Positions 1 to 6,714 are shown, counted from the first letter of the stretch. The stretch: 11,504 bases of DNA from Anaerolineales bacterium UBA2200 (GCA_002327925.1 DCVA01000015.1:49805-61308); one strand, 5' to 3'. Program-made: numbers and translations. The notes: generated by a model not told the origin, from the letters alone.

Positions 1-621
1 CCAGCCATAGAGATGTCCCAGGGCAAGAGTCTGCCCGCCTGGGTGCCGGCCGCAGTCGGCTTCCTGGCCGGCGGGGCGTTCCTGCGTGTGATCGACCTGG
101 TCTTGCCGCATCTGCACCCGGGCGCGCCAGAATGCGAGACAGAAGGTGTGCCTACCACCTTCCGGCGCGTCACACTGCTTATCCTTGCCATCACGCTGCA
201 CAACTTTCCCGAAGGGCTGGCAGTGGGAGTCGCCTTTGGCGCCACGGCCGCCGGGCTACCCTCAGCAACGATGGCCGGGGCAGTGGCCCTGGCTCTGGGG
301 ATCGGCATCCAGAATCTTCCGGAGGGCATGGCTGTCTCTATGCCTCTGCGACGGGAGGGAGTGTCGCCACTGAGGAGCTTTTGGTACGGTCAGCTCTCTG
401 CCGTGGTCGAGCCAGTAGCAGGTGTGATCGGCGCAGCAACTGTGCTGGTGGCCCGGCCGATCTTGCCCTACGCGCTGGCCTTTGCCGCAGGGGCGATGAT
501 CTTTGTCGTGGTTGAAGAGCTGGTGCCAGAATCACAGCGCGGCGGCAACACAGACTGGGCCACCATGGGCGCCATGGTCGGCTTTGCAGCGATGATGGTT
601 TTGGATGTGGGCCTGGGTTAG
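1..621 (+). CDS. ZIP-family (GufA-type) divalent metal transporter, 5' end outside the window
   Basis: Integral membrane transporter of the ZIP family, expected to move Zn2+ or a related divalent cation across the inner membrane. The frame is open to the window edge: the codons before the ATG at 13 read P-A-I-E, which continues the family's conserved helix, so 13 is very unlikely to be the start and roughly 60 N-terminal residues are missing. The paired ZIP metal-site motifs are present: HNFPEG (from base 199, TM4 of the family) and QNLPEG (from base 310, TM5). A VVEELVPES segment (about 508-535) matches a late conserved helix. Between the first visible helix and TM4 is a short loop with His and acidic residues (HLHPGAPECETEG), a possible metal-sensing loop. 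The stop codon overlaps that of the convergent downstream gene. The exact metal cannot be read from sequence. Confidence 0.88.
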   Translation, partial: PAIEMSQGKSLPAWVPAAVGFLAGGAFLRVIDLVLPHLHPGAPECETEGVPTTFRRVTLLILAITLHNFPEGLAVGVAFGATAAGLPSATMAGAVALALGIGIQNLPEGMAVSMPLRREGVSPLRSFWYGQLSAVVEPVAGVIGAATVLVARPILPYALAFAAGAMIFVVVEELVPESQRGGNTDWATMGAMVGFAAMMVLDVGLG

Positions 622-1373
622 GCAGGTCGGCGCTTCGGTAGCGAAACCACTATCCCGGCGGCGGCAACGGCTGCCAGCACGATGGCCGACCAGGACACGA
701 GCGACGTCCCACTCTGCTTGACCGCGATTCCGACAAACGCCCACACAATGACCGCCGCGTAGCCGATGTTGCGATGCCGCAGACTCATCGACACAGACAA
801 ACCCGTGGCGATGACGAGCATAATCACCGCCCACAATTCAGGGCTCAACGGAGCTCCGTTCCACCCCATGGAATACAGAACGTCGGTAACGTTGGCGACG
901 GTCGCTACGGTAATCCACCCCAGGTAGATGCTGAATGGCAGGTCCACCACGAGCTTCTCGACCAGCGAAGCCGTGTCGCGCCCTGCGCCCAGGCGACGGT
1001 AGATGACGATGAGTGAAGCCAGAAGCAGCAGCATGAGCATCAAGGTAGCGGGGAAGACCTCATAGTGCCAGCAAAAGATCCAGGCCGCATTGGCCAGACA
1101 GCCGATGGCAAACCACCAGCCGACGCGTCCAAGCCTGGGGTTGCCCGACTGAGAGGGAAGGAGCTGATAGATGGAAAAGGCGAGCAGGCCGAGATAGATG
1201 ACGCCCCAGATGGCGAAGACGTACCCTGCGGGAACGAAATAGACAGCGAATTTGTCAGAGACCTCAGCGGTCGTCTGCCCGTTGATGCGCAGGGCGTTGG
1301 CCAGGCCGTTAACGGTAATCGTCACAAGCAGGAATACCAGGTTCACAACCCTTTGCAGGCGCGATCTGTTCAT
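618..1373 (-). CDS. TspO/MBR-like tryptophan-rich membrane protein
   Basis: A 251-residue, almost wholly hydrophobic protein with about seven to eight predicted membrane helices (roughly residues 10-29, 48-67, 84-103, 106-126, 143-163, 178-197, 203-219, 226-245). It resembles the longer relatives of the tryptophan-rich sensory protein/TspO family: PAGYVFAIWGVIYLG (48-62), ANAAWIFCWHY (94-104) and DLPFSIYLGWITVA (144-157) recall the Pro/Trp-rich TspO signatures, but it is about 90 residues longer than classic five-helix TspO (about 160). TspO proteins bind tetrapyrroles; what this longer type binds is not known from sequence. I chose the ATG at 1373 over an in-frame ATG at 1394 because a GGAGAG ribosome site sits five bases before it. 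It begins 31 bases after pfkA on the same strand and is probably co-transcribed. A Lys/Arg-rich end (PKRRPA) suggests a cytoplasmic C-terminus. Confidence 0.75.
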   Translation of the reverse strand: MNRSRLQRVVNLVFLLVTITVNGLANALRINGQTTAEVSDKFAVYFVPAGYVFAIWGVIYLGLLAFSIYQLLPSQSGNPRLGRVGWWFAIGCLANAAWIFCWHYEVFPATLMLMLLLLASLIVIYRRLGAGRDTASLVEKLVVDLPFSIYLGWITVATVANVTDVLYSMGWNGAPLSPELWAVIMLVIATGLSVSMSLRHRNIGYAAVIVWAFVGIAVKQSGTSLVSWSAIVLAAVAAAGIVVSLPKRRPA

Positions 1374-1378
1374 GTGGT

Positions 1379-1384
1379 CTCTCC
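1379..1384 (-). promoter_or_regulatory. Ribosome binding site of the TspO-like gene
   Basis: GGAGAG on the minus strand, five bases before the ATG at 1373. It decides that start against the in-frame ATG at 1394, which would place this site inside the coding region and has no comparable purine tract ahead of it. Confidence 0.65.
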
Positions 1385-1404
1385 GCTCTTCCATCGAGGT
1401 ATTG

Positions 1405-2376
1405 TCATTTGGCCAGCGCGTCGGCCAGCTTGAGCAGGTTCACATCCAACGGCTTTTTCCGCGCGGCGACCTCGGCGAGTGGGGTGGCCCGAATTTCGCC
1501 CTGCAGATGGCCAATGAGAATGCCCTGCTCGCCGGAGGCAAGCCGTTCGACAGCAGCGGCGCCCAGCCGGGTGGCCAGAATGCGGTCGTATGCCCCCGGT
1601 GCCCCGCCTCTCTGCACGTGCCCCAGAGTGGTGGCGCGCAGCTCAAAGCCTAGGCGCCCGCGATGAGCTTTGAAGAACTCCAGCAGGGCCTCGGCGTTGT
1701 ACCTGGCGCCTTCTGCCACGACGATGATTGCGTGGGACTTGCCGCGCCGGTAGCTGTCGCGCAATTCGGTCGCGATAATCTCCGGGTCGCTCTCAACCTC
1801 GGGTATGACCACCGCCTCGGCCCCGCCGGCGATGGCCGACATGAGCGCCAGGTAACCGCAGTTGCGCCCCATCACTTCGACGAGGAAGGCGCGTTGATGC
1901 GATGAGGCGGTGACCTTGAGCCGGTCGATCGCTTCGAGGGCGATGTTGAGGGCAGTATCGACGCCGATGGTGATGTCCGAACCGTAAAGGTCGTTATCGA
2001 TTGTCGAGGCAACCCCGACCACGGGATAGCCCATTGCCGACAGAGCATTCGCACCGGCCTGTGATCCGTTGCCACCGATGACGACCAGGGCGTCTACGTC
2101 ATGCTGGGCGAGGGCGCGCAGGCCCCGCTCGCGTCCCTCTTCGGTCAAGAAGTCCGGGCAACGTGCGCTGCCCAGAATGGTGCCACCCTGCTGGATGATG
2201 CCGCTGACACTGCGGGCGGTGAATGGTTCTATGTCTCCTGCGATCAGGCCGGCGTAACCCTGCGCGACCCCCGAAACCCGCCAACCAAGTTCCAGCCCCA
2301 TGCGGGTCACAGCGCGGATTGCTGCGTTCATTCCCGGTGCATCTCCACCACTCGTCAAGACAGCTATGTGCTTCAT
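1405..2376 (-). CDS. pfkA: ATP-type 6-phosphofructokinase
   Basis: Cytoplasmic glycolytic enzyme that phosphorylates fructose 6-phosphate to fructose 1,6-bisphosphate. The 323-residue length matches bacterial PfkA (about 320). Visible motifs: GGDAPGMNA (10-18, nucleotide binding), SAR (70-72), TIDND (125-129, catalytic Asp127), SSHQR (158-162), MGR (169-171), PEVE (192-195), Glu222, and GHVQRGG (252-258, substrate His/Arg). Arg21, Arg25, Arg211 and Lys213, which line the allosteric site in E. coli PfkA, are kept. Oddities: the usual GGDGS is GGNGS (101-105), so the Mg-coordinating Asp103 is Asn, and position 124, Gly in ATP enzymes and Lys in PPi enzymes, is Ser. Gly104, typical of ATP use, is retained, so ATP is the likelier donor. 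The ATG at 2376 has a GGAGGG site four bases upstream and yields the canonical N-terminus; a longer in-frame ATG at 2445 adds residues unlike the family and would lie at or before the predicted transcription start. Confidence 0.95.
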   Translation of the reverse strand: MKHIAVLTSGGDAPGMNAAIRAVTRMGLELGWRVSGVAQGYAGLIAGDIEPFTARSVSGIIQQGGTILGSARCPDFLTEEGRERGLRALAQHDVDALVVIGGNGSQAGANALSAMGYPVVGVASTIDNDLYGSDITIGVDTALNIALEAIDRLKVTASSHQRAFLVEVMGRNCGYLALMSAIAGGAEAVVIPEVESDPEIIATELRDSYRRGKSHAIIVVAEGARYNAEALLEFFKAHRGRLGFELRATTLGHVQRGGAPGAYDRILATRLGAAAVERLASGEQGILIGHLQGEIRATPLAEVAARKKPLDVNLLKLADALAK

Positions 2377-2380
2377 GACA

Positions 2381-2386
2381 CCCTCC
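2381..2386 (-). promoter_or_regulatory. Ribosome binding site of pfkA
   Basis: GGAGGG on the minus strand, four bases before the ATG at 2376. With the canonical N-terminus that follows, it fixes the pfkA start against the longer in-frame ATG at 2445. Confidence 0.8.
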
Positions 2387-2414
2387 GCATCACAGAGACA
2401 GGCGGCCCTGCCTG

Positions 2415-2429
2415 AGGAGCCATGCTCCT
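2415..2429 (-). repeat. Small hairpin in the pfkA 5' leader
   Basis: A perfect inverted repeat AGGAGC-CAT-GCTCCT (6-bp arms, 3-nt loop) lies in the predicted untranslated leader of pfkA, between the promoter and the ribosome site. A weaker hairpin with 4-bp arms (AGGC...GCCT, 2400-2413) adjoins it. No U-run follows, so it is not a terminator. It may be a leader structure or chance. Confidence 0.4.
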
Positions 2430-2453
2430 TCGAACCGCATCGCATCGGCAGTC

Positions 2454-2482
2454 AGTATAGCATCGGGCCGCTCCCTGGTCAA
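2454..2482 (-). promoter_or_regulatory. pfkA promoter (sigma70-type)
   Basis: On the minus strand, -35 TTGACC (2482-2477) is followed after exactly 17 bases by -10 TATACT (2459-2454). This matches the housekeeping consensus at 5/6 and 5/6 positions. Transcription should start near 2447 and give a leader of about 70 bases before the pfkA ATG at 2376. It likely drives pfkA and the TspO-like gene together. It faces away from the gyrA promoter. Confidence 0.72.
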
Positions 2483-2501
2483 TCAACCTTATGGCTCTGG
2501 C

Positions 2502-2518
2502 TATACCTGGGCTATAAT
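2502..2518 (+). promoter_or_regulatory. gyrA promoter with tandem -10 elements
   Basis: A perfect TATAAT at 2513-2518 is preceded 11 bases earlier by TATACC (2502-2507), each inside a repeated GGCTATA. No convincing -35 lies 16-18 bases upstream of either box. Transcription would begin near 2525, giving a leader of about 30 bases to the ATG at 2557, with a purine tract GGGAGAGAGG (2536-2545) as ribosome site, about 11 bases from the start. Confidence 0.6.
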
Positions 2519-2556
2519 GACCGCACATTCGACTCGGGAGAGAGGCTGGTCAAGGC

Positions 2557-5118
2557 ATGGAAGTTGGCATCGTCAGGCAGGTCGACATTGAACAGGAAAT
2601 GAGGACGGCGTACCTGGACTACGCCATGAGCGTGATCACAGCGCGGGCCCTGCCCGACGTACGCGATGGGCTGAAACCGGTTCAACGTCGCATCCTCTAC
2701 GCGATGGAGGACATGGGCCTGCAGCACGACAAGCCCTACAAGAAGAGCGCCCGCATCGTTGGAGAGGTGCTTGGCAAGTACCATCCTCACGGCGATTCGG
2801 CCGTCTACGAGGCTATGACGAGGCTGGCGCAGGACTTTTCGATGCGCTACCCGCTGGTCGACGGTCAGGGCAACTTTGGCTCCGTTGACGGCGACAACCC
2901 CGCTGCGATGCGATATACAGAGGCGCGACTGTCGGCCGTTGCGGCAGAGCTGCTGGCCGACCTGGACAAGGACACGGTCGATTTCACGGACAACTTTGAC
3001 GGTACCCTTCGCGAGCCGAGCGTGCTCCCTGCCCGGCTGCCAAACCTGCTACTCAATGGGGCCTCCGGTATCGCCGTAGGCATGGCCACCAACGTGCCCC
3101 CCCACAACCTGGGGGAGCTGGCCGATGCACTGGTGTACCTGGTAGACCACTACAGCCGACTCGACGCGATCTCTGTGGACGAGCTGCTGGGACTGGTCAG
3201 GGGGCCGGACTTTCCTACAGGTGGCACCATACTCGGTCTCGAGGGCATCCGCAGCACTTATGCGACAGGCACGGGAAACATGGTGGTCCGTGCAAAGGCC
3301 CATTATGAGGACGCAGGCGGCGGTAAGCAGTTGATCATCGTAACGGAGCTGCCGTATCAGGTTGGCAAGGCCGCCCTGATCGAAAAGATCGCCGAGCTGG
3401 TTCGCGAGAAGAGAATTGACACCATCTCAGACCTGCGCGATGAGTCGGACCGCCAAGGAATGCGGATGGTGATTGAGCTCAAGCGAGGGGTCGAGCCGCA
3501 GCCAACGCTGATGGACCTGTACAAGTACACTGCCATGCAGAGCACATTCAACGCCAACATGCTTGCGCTCGTTGATGGTGAGCCTCGTGTTCTATCCCTG
3601 CGACGTGCCCTGCAACTCTTTATCGAGCACCGCCAGCAAGTGATCACGCGCCGCACTCGCTTTGAGCTGGAGCGGGCCAGGATGCACGCCCACATCCTCG
3701 AGGGGCTGAAGAAGGCGCTTGACCACCTTGACGCTGTAATCACCACGATTCGACAGTCGCAGACTGCCGACGCAGCGCGGCAGAACCTGATGAGTAGGTT
3801 CAAGTTCACCGAGATTCAGGCGCAGGCGATTCTGGATCTACAGTTGCGCCGCCTGGCGGCTCTGGAGCGACGCAAGATCGAGCAAGAGTACGCTGATACT
3901 CTCAAACGTATCGAATATCTCGAGAGTCTACTGGCGAGCCCGCGCAGAATCCTCGGACTGATCAAGTCAGAGGCCCTGGAGCTCAAGGAGCGCTATGGTG
4001 ACGCTCGGCGCACCCGCATCTCCTCCAAAGAAGCCCAGGAGGTTCAGGTTCAGGATCTGATCCCCGAGCAGGATACTTTCGTTGGCATCACGCAGAAGGG
4101 TCTGATCAGGAGAGCTTCCGACTGCGGCGAATTCTTCTCCGCCGCCGGCCGCGATGCAACCGTGGGCCTGGTGGCCACGAACACCCTGCACAGTGTGCTG
4201 CTCTGTACAGAGAAGGGACGCTGCTTTACTTTGCAGGTGCATCAAATACCTGAATCGCAGACAGGCGGGGTGCCCATCTCCAATTTGCTCAATCTCGAGG
4301 CAGACGAAGCAGTCAAAGCGATTACCGCGGTGCGGGCATTCAGCGAGGCCTCTTTTCTCACCCTGTGCACCGCTGCGGGCAGGGTGAAGCGCATCGCCAT
4401 TTCCGAGTTCGCCGCGATCCGGACCGGCGGTCTGACAGCAATGAGCCTGGATGAGGGTGACGAGCTCCGTTTTGCGCTTGTCACTTCCGGGGGGCAAGAG
4501 CTGCTGCTGGTGAGCGCCCAGGGTCAGGCCCTGAGGTTCGGGGAGGATGATGTGCGACCGATGGGCCGCGGTGCGGGGGGGGTGAACGGCATCAGGCTCG
4601 AGTCAGAAGATGAGCTCGTGGCTGTGCAGCCAGCCCGAGCTGGTGCAACTCTGGCCGTGGTGACGGAAAAAGGCTTTGCCAAGCGCACACAGCTCTCCGA
4701 ATATCCGGTTCAAGGCCGCTACGGCAAAGGCGTCCTGACTGTGGCGCCGAAGAGCCTCGCCCACACGGGGCGGCTCGTCGGCGCCTGCGTGGTGACTGAG
4801 ACACACGACATTGGAATCGCCAGCTCGTCTGGTTCGACGTTCCGGCTCAAGGCCCGCGAGATTGCCATGGCCAGTCGCTCTGCCCGGGGAGTGGGCGCTG
4901 CTGCGCTACGCGCTTCAGAGCGTGTGATCGGCATGGTGTCGGTTCCGTCCGTCGCTTCTCTGGCGCCAGAGCCGGGGACAAAGAAGGGGAGCAAGACAAC
5001 AGGGAGGACGCCCTCGGTTGCCCGGGCCAAGAAAGCCCCTGCCTCCAAGCGCCCGCGATCCGCCCCGACCGCGAAGAAGCCCGCCAAGCCTGCCACGGCC
5101 GGGAAGCGGCGTGGATGA
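2557..5118 (+). CDS. gyrA: DNA gyrase/topoisomerase IV subunit A
   Basis: Breakage-reunion subunit of a type IIA topoisomerase; with the B subunit (not in this window) it passes one DNA duplex through another to set supercoiling or decatenate. 853 residues, usual for GyrA. Seen: DYAMSVITARALPDVRDGL (21-39), KYHPHGDSAVYE (74-85) with Ser81 and Glu85 at the quinolone-pocket positions (E. coli Ser83/Asp87), VDGQGNFGSVDGD (101-113), and catalytic Tyr120 in AAMRYTEARL. A coiled-coil/exit-gate region precedes a beta-pinwheel C-terminal domain (about 505-800). The first blade lacks the GyrA box (QRRGGKG); its place reads FFSAAGRDATVG (526-537). A GyrA-box-like QGRYGKG occurs late (719-725). KPVQRR rather than KPVHRR is also ParC-like. 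The last 46 residues (808-853) are a Lys/Arg/Ala/Pro-rich tail without acidic residues. Gyrase versus topoisomerase IV activity cannot be settled from this subunit alone. Confidence 0.93.
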   Translation: MEVGIVRQVDIEQEMRTAYLDYAMSVITARALPDVRDGLKPVQRRILYAMEDMGLQHDKPYKKSARIVGEVLGKYHPHGDSAVYEAMTRLAQDFSMRYPLVDGQGNFGSVDGDNPAAMRYTEARLSAVAAELLADLDKDTVDFTDNFDGTLREPSVLPARLPNLLLNGASGIAVGMATNVPPHNLGELADALVYLVDHYSRLDAISVDELLGLVRGPDFPTGGTILGLEGIRSTYATGTGNMVVRAKAHYEDAGGGKQLIIVTELPYQVGKAALIEKIAELVREKRIDTISDLRDESDRQGMRMVIELKRGVEPQPTLMDLYKYTAMQSTFNANMLALVDGEPRVLSLRRALQLFIEHRQQVITRRTRFELERARMHAHILEGLKKALDHLDAVITTIRQSQTADAARQNLMSRFKFTEIQAQAILDLQLRRLAALERRKIEQEYADTLKRIEYLESLLASPRRILGLIKSEALELKERYGDARRTRISSKEAQEVQVQDLIPEQDTFVGITQKGLIRRASDCGEFFSAAGRDATVGLVATNTLHSVLLCTEKGRCFTLQVHQIPESQTGGVPISNLLNLEADEAVKAITAVRAFSEASFLTLCTAAGRVKRIAISEFAAIRTGGLTAMSLDEGDELRFALVTSGGQELLLVSAQGQALRFGEDDVRPMGRGAGGVNGIRLESEDELVAVQPARAGATLAVVTEKGFAKRTQLSEYPVQGRYGKGVLTVAPKSLAHTGRLVGACVVTETHDIGIASSSGSTFRLKAREIAMASRSARGVGAAALRASERVIGMVSVPSVASLAPEPGTKKGSKTTGRTPSVARAKKAPASKRPRSAPTAKKPAKPATAGKRRG
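4978..5115 (+). other. Basic Lys/Arg/Ala/Pro-rich C-terminal tail of GyrA
   Basis: Residues 808-853 contain 16 Lys/Arg in 46 positions and no Asp or Glu, with repeated AKK, KKP and KRPR elements, after the last pinwheel blade. It is low-complexity and probably disordered, resembling histone-H1-like tails. E. coli GyrA has an acidic tail that restrains DNA wrapping, so opposite charge here suggests a DNA-binding role, which is inference. Confidence 0.7.
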
Positions 5119-5186
5119 CCAACTACGCCTGATGAACCCGAATTTGCTGTCTGAGCATGGTAGATGGTGAGGTCGCGGGGGTAACC

Positions 5187-6548
5187 ATGGATGTGAGAGA
5201 GTTGCTGCGAAGAGGACCGGGTCAGCTCATCGAGCTCCTGGCGGAACCCGAAGCGCGAATTCTTGCTGAGACCTTGGTGGCCTTTGCCAACGCGGATGGG
5301 GGTACGATCGTCGTCGGGCGGGTGGCCGAGGATGAGCCGCAAGGTGATGTGGCCCCGGAGGACCTCGAAGCAGCTTTGTCGCAGGCACTGGGCCTCTGTC
5401 GGCCTCCTGTGCCCAGTGAGTGGCAGGCTGTTGATGCGAGCCGCGGATTCGTTGCTGCCATTGTTGTGCCCCGTAGCCCCGAGTTGCACAGCCTCAGCGA
5501 TGGTCGGGTCCTTCTGCGCTCAGGTGACAGAAATCGCCCGCTGAGCGGGGAAGAGATACGCCATCTGGCATCGGCAAAGGGGACCGGCGAGTTTGAGCAG
5601 CAGCCTGCCCTGGCCACGGTCGCCGAGTTCGATGAGCGGTTGATGGCCGACTACGCAGCGCGTAGACGCGCACGCGGAGCACGTGGCGAGCAGATGACCG
5701 ACACGGAGATTCTTGAGGATTGCGGGGCGCTGGACGCTGCTCTAGCGCCTACTATGGCCGGAATGCTACTATTCGGCCGGGATCCGCAACGCCTTCTTCC
5801 GCAGTCCGGCGCGGTGCTGGTGCACTTTGCCGGCACGTCTGCAGGCGGGCGCGACGGGTTGCCTGGATACACAAGGCGCGAGGAGGTCGGAGGGTCGCTC
5901 AGCCACATCATCGAGCGGGTCTGGGATGTCATCCAGGAGGAAATGCGCCACGAGTCGGTCATCAACGGACTGCGGCGTGAAGAACAGCCGGAATACCCGT
6001 TGCCGGCCGTACGCGAGGCCGTGGTGAACGCAGTGGCTCATCGCGACTACCGCCTGGCGGGTCGCCGAATCGAGGTTCGACTCTTCGATGACCGGCTCGA
6101 GATCATCAGCCCCGGTGGATTGCCGGGCCACATCACGCTGGACAACATTGTCGAGGAGCACTTTTCGCGCAACCCGCGCCTGGTGAGAGGGCTCTACTAC
6201 TGGGGCTTTATTGAGGAGCTGGGTCTGGGCATCGATCGCATGATTGACGAAATGGCCCAGGCGGGGCATCCGGCTCCGCAGTTCGAGGCGACGCCGTTTA
6301 CTTTCAAGGTCACGCTGCGCAATGTTCGAGAGCGCCCAGCCAGTAAGTGGGAGACTGTGCTCACGGAGCGGCAGATCAAGGCACTGCGCTTTCTGCGTGA
6401 CCATGATCGCATTACCAATCGCGATTATCATGACCTTTGCCCCGATGTCACAGCCGAAACCCTGCGGCTGGACCTCGTGGACATGGTGGATAAAGGCGTA
6501 CTTCTGCGGGTAGGGGACAAAAGGGGCACCTACTATATGCTCAAGTAG
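5187..6548 (+). CDS. AlbA_2 / HATPase_c_4 / winged-helix protein (COG2865-like)
   Basis: 453 residues with the architecture of putative transcriptional regulators long misannotated as RecG-related. The N-terminus (about 1-125) is an AlbA_2 (Schlafen-like) domain: AETLVAFANADGGTIVVG (27-44) is its hallmark, though the usual preceding EFK is replaced by IEL. A HATPase_c_4 (GHKL-type) domain follows: AVREAVVNAVAHRDY (274-288, N-box with Asn281), IISPGGLPGHI (306-316) and RNPRLVRGLYYWGFIEELGLGIDRM (328-352). The C-terminal part (about 390-453) looks like a winged helix. I prefer the ATG at 5187 because GGGGG lies five bases upstream and the family-like N-terminus begins there; an in-frame ATG at 5157 would add ten residues but has no ribosome site. 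The gap to gyrA is 68 bases with no promoter or terminator seen, so co-transcription is likely. Ligand and DNA target are unknown. Confidence 0.85.
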   Translation: MDVRELLRRGPGQLIELLAEPEARILAETLVAFANADGGTIVVGRVAEDEPQGDVAPEDLEAALSQALGLCRPPVPSEWQAVDASRGFVAAIVVPRSPELHSLSDGRVLLRSGDRNRPLSGEEIRHLASAKGTGEFEQQPALATVAEFDERLMADYAARRRARGARGEQMTDTEILEDCGALDAALAPTMAGMLLFGRDPQRLLPQSGAVLVHFAGTSAGGRDGLPGYTRREEVGGSLSHIIERVWDVIQEEMRHESVINGLRREEQPEYPLPAVREAVVNAVAHRDYRLAGRRIEVRLFDDRLEIISPGGLPGHITLDNIVEEHFSRNPRLVRGLYYWGFIEELGLGIDRMIDEMAQAGHPAPQFEATPFTFKVTLRNVRERPASKWETVLTERQIKALRFLRDHDRITNRDYHDLCPDVTAETLRLDLVDMVDKGVLLRVGDKRGTYYMLK

Positions 6549-6554
6549 TTGCAG

Positions 6555-6576
6555 GGGTTATCCCAAAGGATAACCC
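6555..6576. repeat. Perfect 9-bp inverted repeat after the AlbA_2 gene
   Basis: GGGTTATCC-CAAA-GGATAACCC forms a 9-bp stem with a 4-nt loop, seven bases after the stop codon. No U-tract follows on either strand, so a classic intrinsic terminator is not supported. The right arm can alternatively pair GGATA (6568-6572) with TATCC (6580-6584), and CCCAAGT is repeated at 6574-6580 and 6583-6589. It could be a 3' end stabiliser, a weak terminator or an operator. Confidence 0.6.
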
Positions 6577-6607
6577 AAGTATCCCAAGTGGAGCAGTCCG
6601 GTTCATT

Positions 6608-6634
6608 TTGCACCCGAGCGAAACGGCCTATAAT
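6608..6634 (+). promoter_or_regulatory. hppA promoter
   Basis: A perfect TATAAT at 6629-6634 lies in the gap before the pyrophosphatase. The best -35 candidate is TTGCAC (6608-6613) at a short 15-base spacing, so the -35 is uncertain. The start would fall near 6641, giving a leader of about 74 bases that contains the palindrome at 6655-6676. Confidence 0.55.
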
Positions 6635-6654
6635 CGCGCGTCTACACAAGTGCT

Positions 6655-6676
6655 CGCCGCCCTCATGAGGGCGGCG
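6655..6676. repeat. 22-nt perfect GC-rich palindrome in the hppA leader
   Basis: CGCCGCCCTCA followed directly by its exact reverse complement TGAGGGCGGCG. As RNA it forms a 9-bp GC-rich stem with a CATG loop just downstream of the predicted transcription start. No U-run follows, so it is not an intrinsic terminator. A second, weaker stem (ATGGTCA-TT-TGA-G-CCAT, 6677-6693) adjoins it, and the strong ribosome site AGGAGG (6704-6709) is left free. It may be a dimeric-regulator operator or a leader hairpin protecting the mRNA. Confidence 0.7.
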
Positions 6677-6714
6677 ATGGTCATTTGAGCCATTGTTGCT
6701 GAGAGGAGGATACG

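Noticed and set aside
3357..3809. Minus-strand open frame of 150 codons inside gyrA
   Set aside because: Antisense of a conserved topoisomerase region; serine/arginine-rich composition typical of a shadow frame.
4719..5489. Minus-strand open frame of 256 codons
   Set aside because: It spans the antisense of the end of gyrA and the start of the AlbA_2 gene, with no recognisable motif and no ribosome site or promoter.
5769..6431. Minus-strand open frame of 220 codons
   Set aside because: Antisense to the HATPase and winged-helix parts of the AlbA_2 gene, where the sense strand has strong family motifs.
6555..6576. Calling the inverted repeat an intrinsic terminator
   Set aside because: No run of T follows the stem on either strand, so the repeat is reported only as a structure.
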